A DNA stretch of 64,000 bases, taken from NCBI GenBank assembly GCA_004963905.1, contig SUGL01000021.1, forward strand, positions 61,364-125,363. Direction: 5' to 3'. A program made the translations under genes and the position numbers. This stretch comes from Mesorhizobium sp. (GTDB taxonomy: Bacteria > Pseudomonadota > Alphaproteobacteria > Rhizobiales > Rhizobiaceae). Every line of letters begins with the position of its first letter. Within the stretch, counting starts at the first letter, position 1. Below the pieces are notes generated by a model that had not been told where the DNA came from, searched no databases, and saw only the letters and a list, made by a program, of their open reading frames with translations. This document shows, piece by piece, positions 37,691 through 45,759 of the stretch.

Positions 37691-38638
37691 ATGACCGTCG
37701 ATCACGCCGTCGGCCACGACACGCTGCGCGGCATTGCGCTGAAGATCGTCTCCGTGGCGGTGTTCGTCGGCATGCAGACCTGTATCAAGGCGGCCGGCGA
37801 GGTGCCCGCCGGGCAGATCGTCTTCTTCCGCTCCTTCTTCGCCATCTTCCCGATCGTCGGCTTCCTGGCGTTCAAGGGGCAACTGGCCACGGCCTTCGCC
37901 ACGAAGCGGCCGTTCAACCACATCGCGCGCGGCGTCGTCGGCGTCGGCGCCATGGGCCTCGGCTTCTTCGCGCTGACCAGGCTGCCGCTGCCGGAGGCGA
38001 TCACGCTGAACTATGCCCAGCCGCTGCTGGTCGTGGTGTTCTCCTCGATCTTCCTCGGCGAGACGATCCGCGTCTATCGCTGGAGCGCGGTTATCGTCGG
38101 CCTCGTCGGCGTGCTCATCATCTCCTGGCCCGAACTGACGCTTTTGAATTCCGACGAGGCGCTCGACGATCAGGAAGTGCTGGGCGTCATGGCGGCGCTG
38201 ACCGCCGCGGCGATCTCGGCTGTGGCGATGCTTCTGGTGCGCAACCTCGTGCAGACCGAAAAGACGGCGACCATCGTGCTGTGGTTCTCCTCGACGGCAA
38301 GCGTGCTGGCGCTGTTCACTCTGCCTTTTGGCTGGCAGGCGCTGACGCCGATGCAAGCCGCGCTCCTTGTCATAGGCGGCTTCTGCGGCGGGCTCGGCCA
38401 GATCCTGATGACGGCCGCCTACCGTCATGCCGAGGCCTCGGTCGTCGCGCCCTTCGAATACACCTCGATGATCCTCGGCGTCGTGATCGGCTATCTTGTC
38501 TTCGGCGACGTGACATCGCTCAACACGCTGATCGGCGGCCTGATCGTCGTGGCCGCCGGCATTTTCATCATCTGGCGCGAACGGCAGTTGGGCCTGGAGC
38601 GGACGCGGACGCGAAGAGCGACGCCGCCGCAGGGGTAG
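37691..38638 (+). CDS. EamA-family (DMT) membrane transporter
   Basis: A 315-residue protein with about ten membrane helices in two EamA repeats. The first repeat includes IALKIVSVAVFVGMQTCIKA and AMGLGFFALTRLPLPEAITL; the second has FCGGLGQILMTAAYRHAEAS and ends in GGLIVVAAGIFIIWRERQLG. The family exports or imports small metabolites; the substrate here is unknown. The start at 37691 follows GAGGCAAG. The C-terminal tail is basic (LERTRTRRATPPQG). A family D repeat lies directly downstream. Confidence 0.9.
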   Translation: MTVDHAVGHDTLRGIALKIVSVAVFVGMQTCIKAAGEVPAGQIVFFRSFFAIFPIVGFLAFKGQLATAFATKRPFNHIARGVVGVGAMGLGFFALTRLPLPEAITLNYAQPLLVVVFSSIFLGETIRVYRWSAVIVGLVGVLIISWPELTLLNSDEALDDQEVLGVMAALTAAAISAVAMLLVRNLVQTEKTATIVLWFSSTASVLALFTLPFGWQALTPMQAALLVIGGFCGGLGQILMTAAYRHAEASVVAPFEYTSMILGVVIGYLVFGDVTSLNTLIGGLIVVAAGIFIIWRERQLGLERTRTRRATPPQG

Positions 38639-38675
38639 GCCGGTGATCGCAGGAAGCCTCGTAAGCCGAGTTCCT

Positions 38676-38834
38676 CCGCCCCCCTCGTCCTGCCGGACAT
38701 CTCCCCCACAAGAGGGGAGATCGGACTTCACCTTGGCTTTCGCTAATCGCCAGCGTTGGAGGACGGGCGGCATCGGTGCGACTGCCAATCTCCCCCCTCG
38801 TGGGGGAGATGTCCGGCAGGACAGAGGGGGCGCT
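38676..38834. repeat. Family D CT-rich inverted repeat
   Basis: The left part CCTGCCGGACATCTCCCCC is mirrored by the right part GGGGGAGATGTCCGGCAGG about 90 bases later; each side also holds a short CCCCNNNGGGG hairpin. The central spacer contains TTGGCTTTCGCTAATCGCC. Related copies lie at 39779-39920, 52585-52753 and 62314-62492, with fragments near 57520 and 57765. It lies between the convergent EamA and HTH genes. Confidence 0.85.
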
Positions 38835-38865
38835 GTCCCGCCGGACTTTAGAAAGCTGCATCCAA

Positions 38866-39681
38866 CTAAGACTTTGCCGTCGCCCGCTCCCTCGCTAGCC
38901 GCACCAGCGCCGCGCGCGTCTGCTCATCGGCCGGGAAGAAGGACTCGATCGCCAGTTCCGACAGCGTGACGTCGAGCGGCGTGCCGAACACGGTGATCGT
39001 GCTGATGAAGGACAGCACCGTGTCGCCATGCGCGAGCCTGAGCGGATGGACGATGCCGCTTGGCTCGACCGGCCCCGGCCGGCTGTTCTTCAGCCCGGAT
39101 GGATAGGCGCGCAGCTCGCGCTCGAGCTCGATCAGCGCCGGATCGCCGGTAGCGTCGTTCTGATGCTTGAGGCGCTCGAGCAGATGCGCCCGCCATTCCG
39201 CGAGGTTGACGATGCGCGGCGCGACGCCGCCCGGATGCAGGCTGAGCCTCAGCACATTGACCGGCGGCTCGAGCAGCGACGGCTCCGATACGTCGGCCAG
39301 GAACGGGCCGATCGCCGCATTGGCGGAAACGAGGTTCCAGTGCCGGTCGACCGCAAGCGCCGGGAAGGGCTCGTGGCTTCGAAGCACCGTCTCGACCGCG
39401 GCCATCGCCGGCGCCAGCGTCGCATCGGTCAGTGGCCTTTCGCTGAAGCTCGGTGCGAAGCCGGCCGCCAGCAAAAGCTGGTTGCGTTGGCGCAGCGGGA
39501 TCGCAAGCTGCTCGGCCAGATGCAGCACCATCTCGCGCGAAGGCTGGGCGCGGCCGCTCTCGACGAAGGAAAGATGCCGCTGCGAGATATCGGCTTCCAT
39601 GGCGAGGTCGAGCTGGCTCATGCGCCGGCGCGTGCGCCATTCGCGAATGAGGCTGCCGGCGGAGGTTTCGGGTGAGGTCAT
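38866..39681 (-). CDS. Helix-turn-helix regulator with MmyB-like ligand domain
   Basis: A 271-residue XRE-type regulator from the ATG at 39681. The N-terminal domain reads SLIREWRTRRRMSQLDLAME and ISQRHLSFVESGRAQPSREM, an HTH_3/HTH_31 DNA-binding domain. The remaining 180 residues (ALAVDRHWNLVSANAAIGPF; NVLRLSLHPGGVAPRIVNLA; TVLSFISTITVFGTPLDVTL) match the MmyB-like, PAS-fold ligand-binding domain reported to bind fatty acids in a homologue. It stands alone between two family D repeats, so its targets cannot be read from context. Confidence 0.9.
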   Translation of the reverse strand: MTSPETSAGSLIREWRTRRRMSQLDLAMEADISQRHLSFVESGRAQPSREMVLHLAEQLAIPLRQRNQLLLAAGFAPSFSERPLTDATLAPAMAAVETVLRSHEPFPALAVDRHWNLVSANAAIGPFLADVSEPSLLEPPVNVLRLSLHPGGVAPRIVNLAEWRAHLLERLKHQNDATGDPALIELERELRAYPSGLKNSRPGPVEPSGIVHPLRLAHGDTVLSFISTITVFGTPLDVTLSELAIESFFPADEQTRAALVRLARERATAKS

Positions 39682-39778
39682 GGCAGCAGGACTAAGGCGG
39701 CGAGGAAGGCAATTCAATTACCTGGGAGGTTATTGGTACGCTTCTTCGTTGGAAATTGGCGAAAGCGGTGGTGCAGGA

Positions 39779-39920
39779 ATCTCCCCCCTTGAGGGGGAGA
39801 TGGCCGGCAGGCCAGAAGGGGTCGTCTCAACCGCCTCAACGCCAAATGACGCCGGCGCTCCACGCGAGGCGACCCCCTCTGTCGCCTTCGGCGACATCTC
39901 CCCCTCAAGGGGGGAGATCA
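39779..39920. repeat. Family D repeat reaching the uracil-DNA glycosylase stop codon
   Basis: The left end holds CTCCCCCCTTGAGGGGGAG and the right end CTCCCCCTCAAGGGGGGAG, each a small hairpin and together a long inverted repeat with GGCCGGCAGGCCAGAAGGGG inside. The right end runs up to the TCA (39918-39920) that is the stop codon of the glycosylase gene. Confidence 0.85.
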
Positions 39921-40847
39921 GCTAACCGCCAACGCCCTCAGCTTCGCCTTCACCTCCAGAAAATCCCGCCATGCCAGCTTCTTGTGCGCCGGCGTTCGAA
40001 GCAGATAGGCCGGATGCAGCGTCGGCATGGCCGGAATGGCGACGCCCGACGCAGTCGTGTGGACGCGCCAATTGCCACGCAGGCGCAGGATACCCTCCGT
40101 CGTGTTGAGCAGCGTCTTGGCGGAAGGCCCGCCGAGATTGACCAGCACTTTTGGATTGACCAGCTCGATCTGCCTTTCGATGAACGGGCGGCAGATCTCC
40201 GTTTCGTGCGGCGTCGGCGTGCGGTTGCCCGGCGGCCGCCACGGGATGACGTTGGCGATGTAGGCGGAGGTCCGATCGAGCCCGATCGCGGCCAGCATGC
40301 GGTCGAGCAGCCGGCCCGAGCGGCCGACGAAGGGCAGGCCTTCGAGGTCCTCGTCGCGGCCCGGCGCTTCGCCGACCAGCATCAGGTCGGCATTCGGATT
40401 GCCGTCGGCGAAGACCAGGTTCTTGGCGGTGAATTTGAGGTTGCAGCCGTCGAAGGCCGCCATGTGCTGGCGCAGCTCGTCCAGCGTCGAGGCGCTCGCC
40501 GCGAGTTGCCGCGCGAGCAAAGCTTGCGCCTCGTCGGGCACCGCGGCGGTGGCGGGCATGGGCCGAGCAGGAGCATCCGGAATTCCGCTGGCGTCCAGGA
40601 CGGGCGGAGGCGCAGGTCGCGCCGACGCCCTGCCTGCGTCGAGACTTGGCTCGGCCGCGCCTCTTTCTTGAGGCCTGCTTTCACGGACGGGCGCGACCGG
40701 CGCCGGCGCGCGCTCGGCCTGCTTGGGCCGGGCCTCAGCGAACCGGTTGACGGGCGCGTCCTCGAGCGCCTCGTCGACGCCGGCGCCGGCATAGAAGGCC
40801 AGCAACTCGGCAATATCGATCGGATTGTTGGGGGAGGCGGCAGTCAT
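39918..40847 (-). CDS. Family 4-like uracil-DNA glycosylase
   Basis: A 309-residue protein that should remove uracil from DNA. The catalytic core is in the last 200 residues: VGEAPGRDEDLEGLPFVGRS is the active-site motif, RPPGNRTPTP follows, and LHPAYLL is the DNA-contact motif. Family 4 enzymes carry a 4Fe-4S cluster with four Cys. Here only two Cys exist, in FDGCNLKF and EICRPF; the CxxC pair is reduced to one Cys and the usual KCRPPGNR is IPWRPPGNR. The first 95 residues are a Pro/Ala/Arg-rich extension with no domain. The cluster is therefore doubtful. Confidence 0.87.
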   Translation of the reverse strand: MTAASPNNPIDIAELLAFYAGAGVDEALEDAPVNRFAEARPKQAERAPAPVAPVRESRPQERGAAEPSLDAGRASARPAPPPVLDASGIPDAPARPMPATAAVPDEAQALLARQLAASASTLDELRQHMAAFDGCNLKFTAKNLVFADGNPNADLMLVGEAPGRDEDLEGLPFVGRSGRLLDRMLAAIGLDRTSAYIANVIPWRPPGNRTPTPHETEICRPFIERQIELVNPKVLVNLGGPSAKTLLNTTEGILRLRGNWRVHTTASGVAIPAMPTLHPAYLLRTPAHKKLAWRDFLEVKAKLRALAVS

Positions 40848-40885
40848 GGCGCCACCATCGTCCGCGAGGCGAAGATTTGCAACCT

Positions 40886-41524
40886 TTACCCCGTGGGTAT
40901 GCGCGGATCCTGCACCAGGAAAAACGTCCAGCGCGGCGTGTAGTCGGTGATCAGGAACTCGAAGGTCGCCGTCTTCAGCGGGTCGACCTTGCCGTTCTTG
41001 AACAAGAGCCGGTCATAGGGTTCGAACTGGCGGTCGAAATCGGCGAAATTGCTCGAGACGATATTGTCGGGCTTCTTGTTGCGCTGGTCGAAGGATAGGC
41101 CGTCGCCGAACACGCTTGGCTGGTCGAGGATTTCCTGCAGCTCGAACTGGAACTCGACCCAAGGAAGCGCACTGTTGTTCAGCACGTCGATGCGCATGTA
41201 CATGATGCCGTTGGCGACGTCGCCGGCCTTGCCGAAGGCCTCGATCGGCCTGGTCGCGCGGATGGTCAGCGTCACCGGTGTCGCCGAATTCAGTTCCTCG
41301 GTGACGATCAGCGGGTCCTCCTTGGTGCCGATGCCAGAGACGCCGGTGATGCGGAAGCCGCCGAGCTCGTCGGAAAAGGAGTAGGCGCCGGTCGCCCAGA
41401 CTTTTTGCGGATCGGCTTGCGCCGGAGCGATCAGAAAGAGAAGCGGAAGAACCGCGCGGCAGAGCACGCCGGGCGTGAAGAGTAAGCGCTTCAATGAAAA
41501 GCCGGATGGCTCGGGAGTGCGCAT
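40886..41524 (-). CDS. Conserved secreted protein of unknown function
   Basis: A 212-residue protein with a cleavable-looking signal segment (LLFTPGVLCRAVLPLLFLIAPAQA) after the start MRTPEPSGFSLK at 41524. The mature part begins DPQKVWATGAYSFSDELGG and contains ELNSATPVTLTIRATRPIEA, GIMYMRIDVLNNSALPWVEF and ITDYTPRWTFFLVQDP. The many beta-strand-like segments suggest a sandwich fold. I do not recognise the family. A longer frame to 41686 would hide the signal peptide and is unlikely. It is divergent from the ETF-QO gene. Confidence 0.75.
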   Translation of the reverse strand: MRTPEPSGFSLKRLLFTPGVLCRAVLPLLFLIAPAQADPQKVWATGAYSFSDELGGFRITGVSGIGTKEDPLIVTEELNSATPVTLTIRATRPIEAFGKAGDVANGIMYMRIDVLNNSALPWVEFQFELQEILDQPSVFGDGLSFDQRNKKPDNIVSSNFADFDRQFEPYDRLLFKNGKVDPLKTATFEFLITDYTPRWTFFLVQDPRIPTG

Positions 41525-41775
41525 GGGGTCAAGTATTGCCGATAAGCAAGCCGCCAAACAATTAAAAACGTGCCGGACAGGCCTGGCCTTCCAACTGAAC
41601 GGCCCTGGCCTATGCTTTGCGGTGGCCCATCCCAGGGCTGTTTCGTATGGAAAACCGCGACTTTTTGTCGAAATCGGCGTTGTCACGTCAGCACCGGTTT
41701 CGCGTCACGAATTGATGCGCTATGCAGCGCGTGAGCCAGCAAAATGCAAGAATATGGCAAGCCAGTGAGGGGTCG

Positions 41776-43455
41776 ATGAGCGATATCGAACGCGAAAGCA
41801 TGGAATTCGACGTGGTGATCGTCGGCGCCGGTCCGGCCGGCCTTGCCGCGGCTATCCGTTTGAAGCAGCTCAATCCCGACCTTTCCGTCGTCGTGCTGGA
41901 AAAGGGCGGCGAGGTCGGCGCCCACATTTTGTCCGGCGCCGTCGTCGACCCGATCGGCATCGACCGCCTTTTGCCTGGGTGGCGCGAGGAGGAGGGGCAC
42001 CCGTTCAAGACGCCGGTGACCGACGATCATTTCCTGGTGCTTGGCCCGGCCGGCTCGTTCCGCCTGCCCAATTTCCTGATGCCGCCGCTGATGAACAATC
42101 ACGGCAACTACATCGTCTCGCTCGGTAATGTCTGCCGCTGGCTGGCGACCAAGGCCGAGGCGCTCGGTGTCGAGATCTATCCGGGCTTCGCCGCGGCCAG
42201 CCTCGTCTACGAAGGGGCCGGCGCCGTCACTGGTGTCATCACCGGCGACATGGGCGTCGAGAAGGACGGCACGCATGGTCCGGCCTACGCGCCCGGCATG
42301 GCGCTGATGGGCAAATATGTGCTGATCGGCGAGGGCGCGCGCGGCTCTCTAGCCAAGCAGCTGATCGCCAAATACAAACTTTCCGAAGGCCGTGAGCCCG
42401 GCAAATACGGAATCGGCCTCAAGGAGCTCTGGCAGGTCAAGCCCGAGAACCACAAGCCGGGGCTGGTGCAGCACTCCTTCGGCTGGCCGCTCGACATGAA
42501 GACCGGCGGCGGCTCCTTCCTCTACCATCTCGAAGACAACCAGGTGGCCGTCGGCTTCGTCGTCCACCTCAACTACAAGAACCCTTATCTCTCGCCCTTC
42601 GAGGAGTTCCAGCGCTTCAAGACGCATCCGGCGATCAAAGGCACCTTCGAGGGCGCCAAGCGGATCGGCTATGGCGCCCGCGCCATTACCGAGGGCGGCT
42701 GGCAGTCGGTGCCGAAGCTGTCGTTCCCGGGCGGCGTGCTGATGGGTTGCGCGGCCGGCTTCGTCAACGTGCCGCGCATCAAGGGTTCGCACAACGCGGT
42801 GCTGTCCGGCATGCTGGCGGCCGAGCATGTTGCCGAGGCGATCGGCGCCGGCCGTGCCAATGACGAGTTGACCTCCTACGAAGCGGCTTGGCGCGGCAGC
42901 GACATCGGCAAGGACCTGAAGAAGGTTCGCAACGTCAAGCCGTTGTGGTCACGCTTCGGCACCATCGTCGGCGTCGGCATCGGCGGTCTCGACATGTGGC
43001 TGAACACGCTGTTCGGCTTCTCGCCTTTCGGCACGCTGAAGCACGGCAAGGCCGACTACGCCACGCTCGAACCCGCCTCCAAGCATCAGAAGATCGCTTA
43101 TCCCAAGCCGGATGGCGTCTTGACCTTCGACCGGCTCTCCTCGGTGTTTTTGTCCAACACCAATCACGAGGAAAACGAACCGGTACATCTCATCGTCGGC
43201 GACGCGGCGCTGCAGCAGCGGTCCGAGCACGACGTCTTCGCCGGTCCGTCGACCCGCTACTGCCCGGCCGGCGTCTATGAATGGGTGGACAAGGACGGCA
43301 ACGCCGCCGCTGATCCAACCGCCAAGGACGTGCGCTTCGTCATCAACGCGCAGAACTGCGTCCACTGCAAGACCTGCGATATCAAGGACCCGAACCAGAA
43401 CATCAACTGGGTGCCGCCACAAGGCGGAGAGGGGCCTGTCTATCAGGGCATGTAG
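41776..43455 (+). CDS. Electron transfer flavoprotein-ubiquinone oxidoreductase
   Basis: A 559-residue membrane-bound flavo-iron-sulfur enzyme that takes electrons from reduced ETF and reduces ubiquinone. It starts at the ATG at 41776 after GAGGGG. The FAD motif is VVIVGAGPAGLAAAIRL, with GEGARGSLAKQLI and LIGCAAG-like LMGCAAGFVNVPRIKG further on. The C-terminal 4Fe-4S domain has CPAGVYEW and NCVHCKTCDIKDPNQNINWV. It is the electron exit for acyl-CoA dehydrogenases such as the isovaleryl-CoA dehydrogenase at 55.6 kb and for dimethylglycine-type dehydrogenases that use ETF. The etfAB genes are not in the window. Confidence 0.95.
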   Translation: MSDIERESMEFDVVIVGAGPAGLAAAIRLKQLNPDLSVVVLEKGGEVGAHILSGAVVDPIGIDRLLPGWREEEGHPFKTPVTDDHFLVLGPAGSFRLPNFLMPPLMNNHGNYIVSLGNVCRWLATKAEALGVEIYPGFAAASLVYEGAGAVTGVITGDMGVEKDGTHGPAYAPGMALMGKYVLIGEGARGSLAKQLIAKYKLSEGREPGKYGIGLKELWQVKPENHKPGLVQHSFGWPLDMKTGGGSFLYHLEDNQVAVGFVVHLNYKNPYLSPFEEFQRFKTHPAIKGTFEGAKRIGYGARAITEGGWQSVPKLSFPGGVLMGCAAGFVNVPRIKGSHNAVLSGMLAAEHVAEAIGAGRANDELTSYEAAWRGSDIGKDLKKVRNVKPLWSRFGTIVGVGIGGLDMWLNTLFGFSPFGTLKHGKADYATLEPASKHQKIAYPKPDGVLTFDRLSSVFLSNTNHEENEPVHLIVGDAALQQRSEHDVFAGPSTRYCPAGVYEWVDKDGNAAADPTAKDVRFVINAQNCVHCKTCDIKDPNQNINWVPPQGGEGPVYQGM

Positions 43456-43618
43456 AAGGGCAATTGCCAACGGCTTTTCGCTGCCCCTGACCCATACCTC
43501 TTCGGGGCGCCGCCGCCGGCGGCGCCTGCCTGCGAACAGGTTGCGGCATCGCAACCTCAAGGCTGTTGAAACCACCGCCTGCTTGTGTTTCCTTTTCCTG
43601 AAGATAGGGAGAACGACC

Positions 43619-44209
43619 ATGCGGCTGGCGGTTCTGACATGCCTTGTCGCCCTCGGCGCGCTGTGCGCACCGCAGGCTTCGGCCGGCACCAGGGTGCTGG
43701 TCCAGACGCGCACCTACGACATTGCCGGCAATTCCGGCGCGGCGCTCATCGAGGCCATGGACCGCAAAGGCCCCAAGCACGGCTTCATGACGCATGCCAT
43801 CGCCCAGACCGCCTACACCGCCGACTGGGAGTTGGGCGTCATGCCGGACAAGGGCTCGTGCCGGCTCAAGCAGGCAAACGGCACGCTCAATCTCTTCTAC
43901 ACCTTTCCGCGCGCCGCTTCGGCGACCCCGGCGCTGAAGAAGCGATGGACCCGGTTTTTCGCCGGTGTGCGCGCCCACGAGGAAACCCATGGCCGCATCG
44001 CCAGGGAAATGATGCGCGTCACCGAGCGGTCGATCACCGGCCTCAAGGTCGCGGACGATCCCTATTGCTACAAGACGCGCCGCGAGGCGCGCCGGCGCAT
44101 CCAGGCCGCCTATGCCGAATACGAGGCCAAGCAGAATGCCTTCGATGCCCGCGAGCACCGCGACGGCGGTCATGTCGAGCATCTGGTCGCGGCTTTGATC
44201 AAGCCATAG
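43619..44209 (+). CDS. DUF922 putative secreted zinc protease
   Basis: A 196-residue protein with a signal peptide (MRLAVLTCLVALGALCAPQA-SAG). The mature part shows RTYDIAGNSGAALIEAMDRK and HAIAQTAYTADWELGVMPDK, then the zinc-binding HEETHGRIA motif (HExxH) at about residue 119. This is the DUF922 pattern, annotated as a predicted secreted Zn-dependent protease. Proteolysis has not been shown for this group as far as I know. Cysteines in GSCRLK and PYCYKT could pair. It follows ETF-QO after 163 bases without clear co-transcription. Confidence 0.87.
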   Translation: MRLAVLTCLVALGALCAPQASAGTRVLVQTRTYDIAGNSGAALIEAMDRKGPKHGFMTHAIAQTAYTADWELGVMPDKGSCRLKQANGTLNLFYTFPRAASATPALKKRWTRFFAGVRAHEETHGRIAREMMRVTERSITGLKVADDPYCYKTRREARRRIQAAYAEYEAKQNAFDAREHRDGGHVEHLVAALIKP

Positions 44210-44220
44210 CCCCCGATCCG

Positions 44221-44444
44221 TTCGTCATCCTAGGGCGGAGCAAGGAGCGAAGCGACGCGGCGCAGACCCTAGGATCCTGTGTGACGCGTGAGCGTCGTGG
44301 CGGTTCAGAAGTTGTTTTGCCTTGACGAGAAGCGTCCCAGAACGGCCGTTTTTATTCTCGATCGCGGCACTCTTCGGCCGACTTAACGGAATGGATCCTA
44401 GGGTCTGCGCTCCGCTTCGCGTCGCTCCGCCCTAGGATGACGAA
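44221..44444. repeat. Family C long inverted repeat
   Basis: A 224-bp element with ends TTCGTCATCCTAGGGCGGAG and CTCCGCCCTAGGATGACGAA, which match perfectly over 20 bp. The left arm goes on with GCAAGGAGCGAAGCGACGCG and the right with GCGCTCCGCTTCGCGTCG. A GC-poor centre (TTTTTATTCTCGATC) differs from the other copies. It separates convergent genes. Confidence 0.88.
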
Positions 44445-44453
44445 GCGAGTATG

Positions 44454-45491
44454 TCAGCCCCCCGTCTTGCCAAGTTGTGCGTTTGCCGCCAGCGCCGATT
44501 CATGCTCGTCCTCTGGCGCTCTGTCGTCGGGCCGCAGCGAGAACTCGACCAGCACCGGCAAGTGGTCAGAGCCGTCGTCCTCAAGCCGCGTCGCCGAATG
44601 GATCGTCACTGCGCCCTTGCTGAACACCTGGTCGATCGGCAGGCCGGCGAAGCGTCGCACGAAGTCTGGCAGCTTCCAGTGGATCCAGGTTGGCCCGACC
44701 GACGGCATCACGGTCAGTCCGCCGAGCGAGGCGACGCGCCGCACCGCCGCGCTCCACGGCACGGCGTTGCAGTCGCCGGCCATGATGGCGGTTTCGCCAA
44801 GCGCGGCAAGCGGCTCCGCGAGTTCGCCGATCTGCCAAGACTGCTCGCGCGGCCAGGGCCAGCTCAGATGGATTGCGGCGACGTCGACGCCGGTGCCGCC
44901 AAAATCGATCGTTGCGGTCGCCATCGCGCCACGCGGTTCGCAGTGCGGCGCAGTGCCGGCGGCAAAGGGCCGCCGCGACAGCAGTGCGACGCCGAATACG
45001 CCGTTCGGATAGGCGCAAAGGATGCGATACGGATAGGCGCTTGCGATATAGCCGAGCTCGGTCGCCCACATCTCCGACACCTCGTCGAGGGTGATCACAT
45101 CGGGATTGGTCCGACCGATCAGCGACAGCACCTTCTTCGGCGTCGGATTGTCGTAGAGCAGGTTCATCTGCAGCAGGCTGTAGACGATCTGGTCGGCGGG
45201 CTTGGCGACCGCCTGCTGCGGCCACAGCCTGGGCAGCGCGCTCATCGTCGTGGCGAGGCTGGCTATGGCGAAGAGCAGCACGACCGCCGCTTGCAGCCGG
45301 TACGAGCCGGCAAGCAGCGGCAATGCCAGCAGCGCAGTCAAGACGCTCAGATGAATGCGGAAATGCGAAAACGAATCGAAGGCCGGATGCAGTGCGCCGA
45401 GGAACCCGGCCAGCAGCGCGGCCGAGAGTGCCATCATCGCCAGGAATGCCACCCCAGCCGTCATGTTCGAGCGCGCGCCGCCTGTTGCCAT
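44454..45491 (-). CDS. Membrane-anchored endonuclease/exonuclease/phosphatase family protein
   Basis: A 345-residue protein with three N-terminal membrane segments (AGVAFLAMMALSAALLAGFL, LSVLTALLALPLLAG, AAVVLLFAIASLATTM) followed by an EEP-fold domain. Marks of the fold are LLQMNLLYDN (metal-binding Asn), DVITLDEVSEMW (Glu), HLSWPW, MAGDCNAVPWS (Asp/Asn pair) and SDHLPVLVEF (the C-terminal DH motif). Family members hydrolyse phosphodiesters in nucleic acids or lipids; the substrate here is not evident. It lies downstream of amn on the same strand, but 268 bases and tandem repeats separate them. Confidence 0.87.
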   Translation of the reverse strand: MATGGARSNMTAGVAFLAMMALSAALLAGFLGALHPAFDSFSHFRIHLSVLTALLALPLLAGSYRLQAAVVLLFAIASLATTMSALPRLWPQQAVAKPADQIVYSLLQMNLLYDNPTPKKVLSLIGRTNPDVITLDEVSEMWATELGYIASAYPYRILCAYPNGVFGVALLSRRPFAAGTAPHCEPRGAMATATIDFGGTGVDVAAIHLSWPWPREQSWQIGELAEPLAALGETAIMAGDCNAVPWSAAVRRVASLGGLTVMPSVGPTWIHWKLPDFVRRFAGLPIDQVFSKGAVTIHSATRLEDDGSDHLPVLVEFSLRPDDRAPEDEHESALAANAQLGKTGG

Positions 45492-45603
45492 CTCAGTCGT
45501 GGTCTGCCGAATGCCGCTGGCAATCTGTTGGAGCGAGACAATCTCGCTCTGCCCTGCTTATCGGCCAAATTGCGGCCCGAGCAAGACGACGAATTGCCTC
45601 GCA

Positions 45604-45733
45604 GCGCAATTCCAGGAAAAGTGTGCAACGGTTTTCCGTCCGGAATTGCGCAAAAAACAAGGAGATAAGCGCAATTCCAGGAAAAGTGTGCAGCGGTCTT
45701 CCGTCCAGAATTGCGCAAAAACAAGGAGGCCCT
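45604..45733. repeat. Family B palindromic repeat in tandem duplication
   Basis: Two copies of a 65-bp unit. Each has ends GCGCAATTCC/GAATTGCGC (45604-45651 and 45669-45716) around GGAAAAGTGTGCANCGGT and a tail AAAAACAAGGAG. The period is 65 bases. A single copy lies at 4256-4300. They fill the gap between amn and the phosphatase gene. Confidence 0.88.
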
Positions 45734-45759
45734 GGCTGATACCCGGCCGAAGCCGGTCG

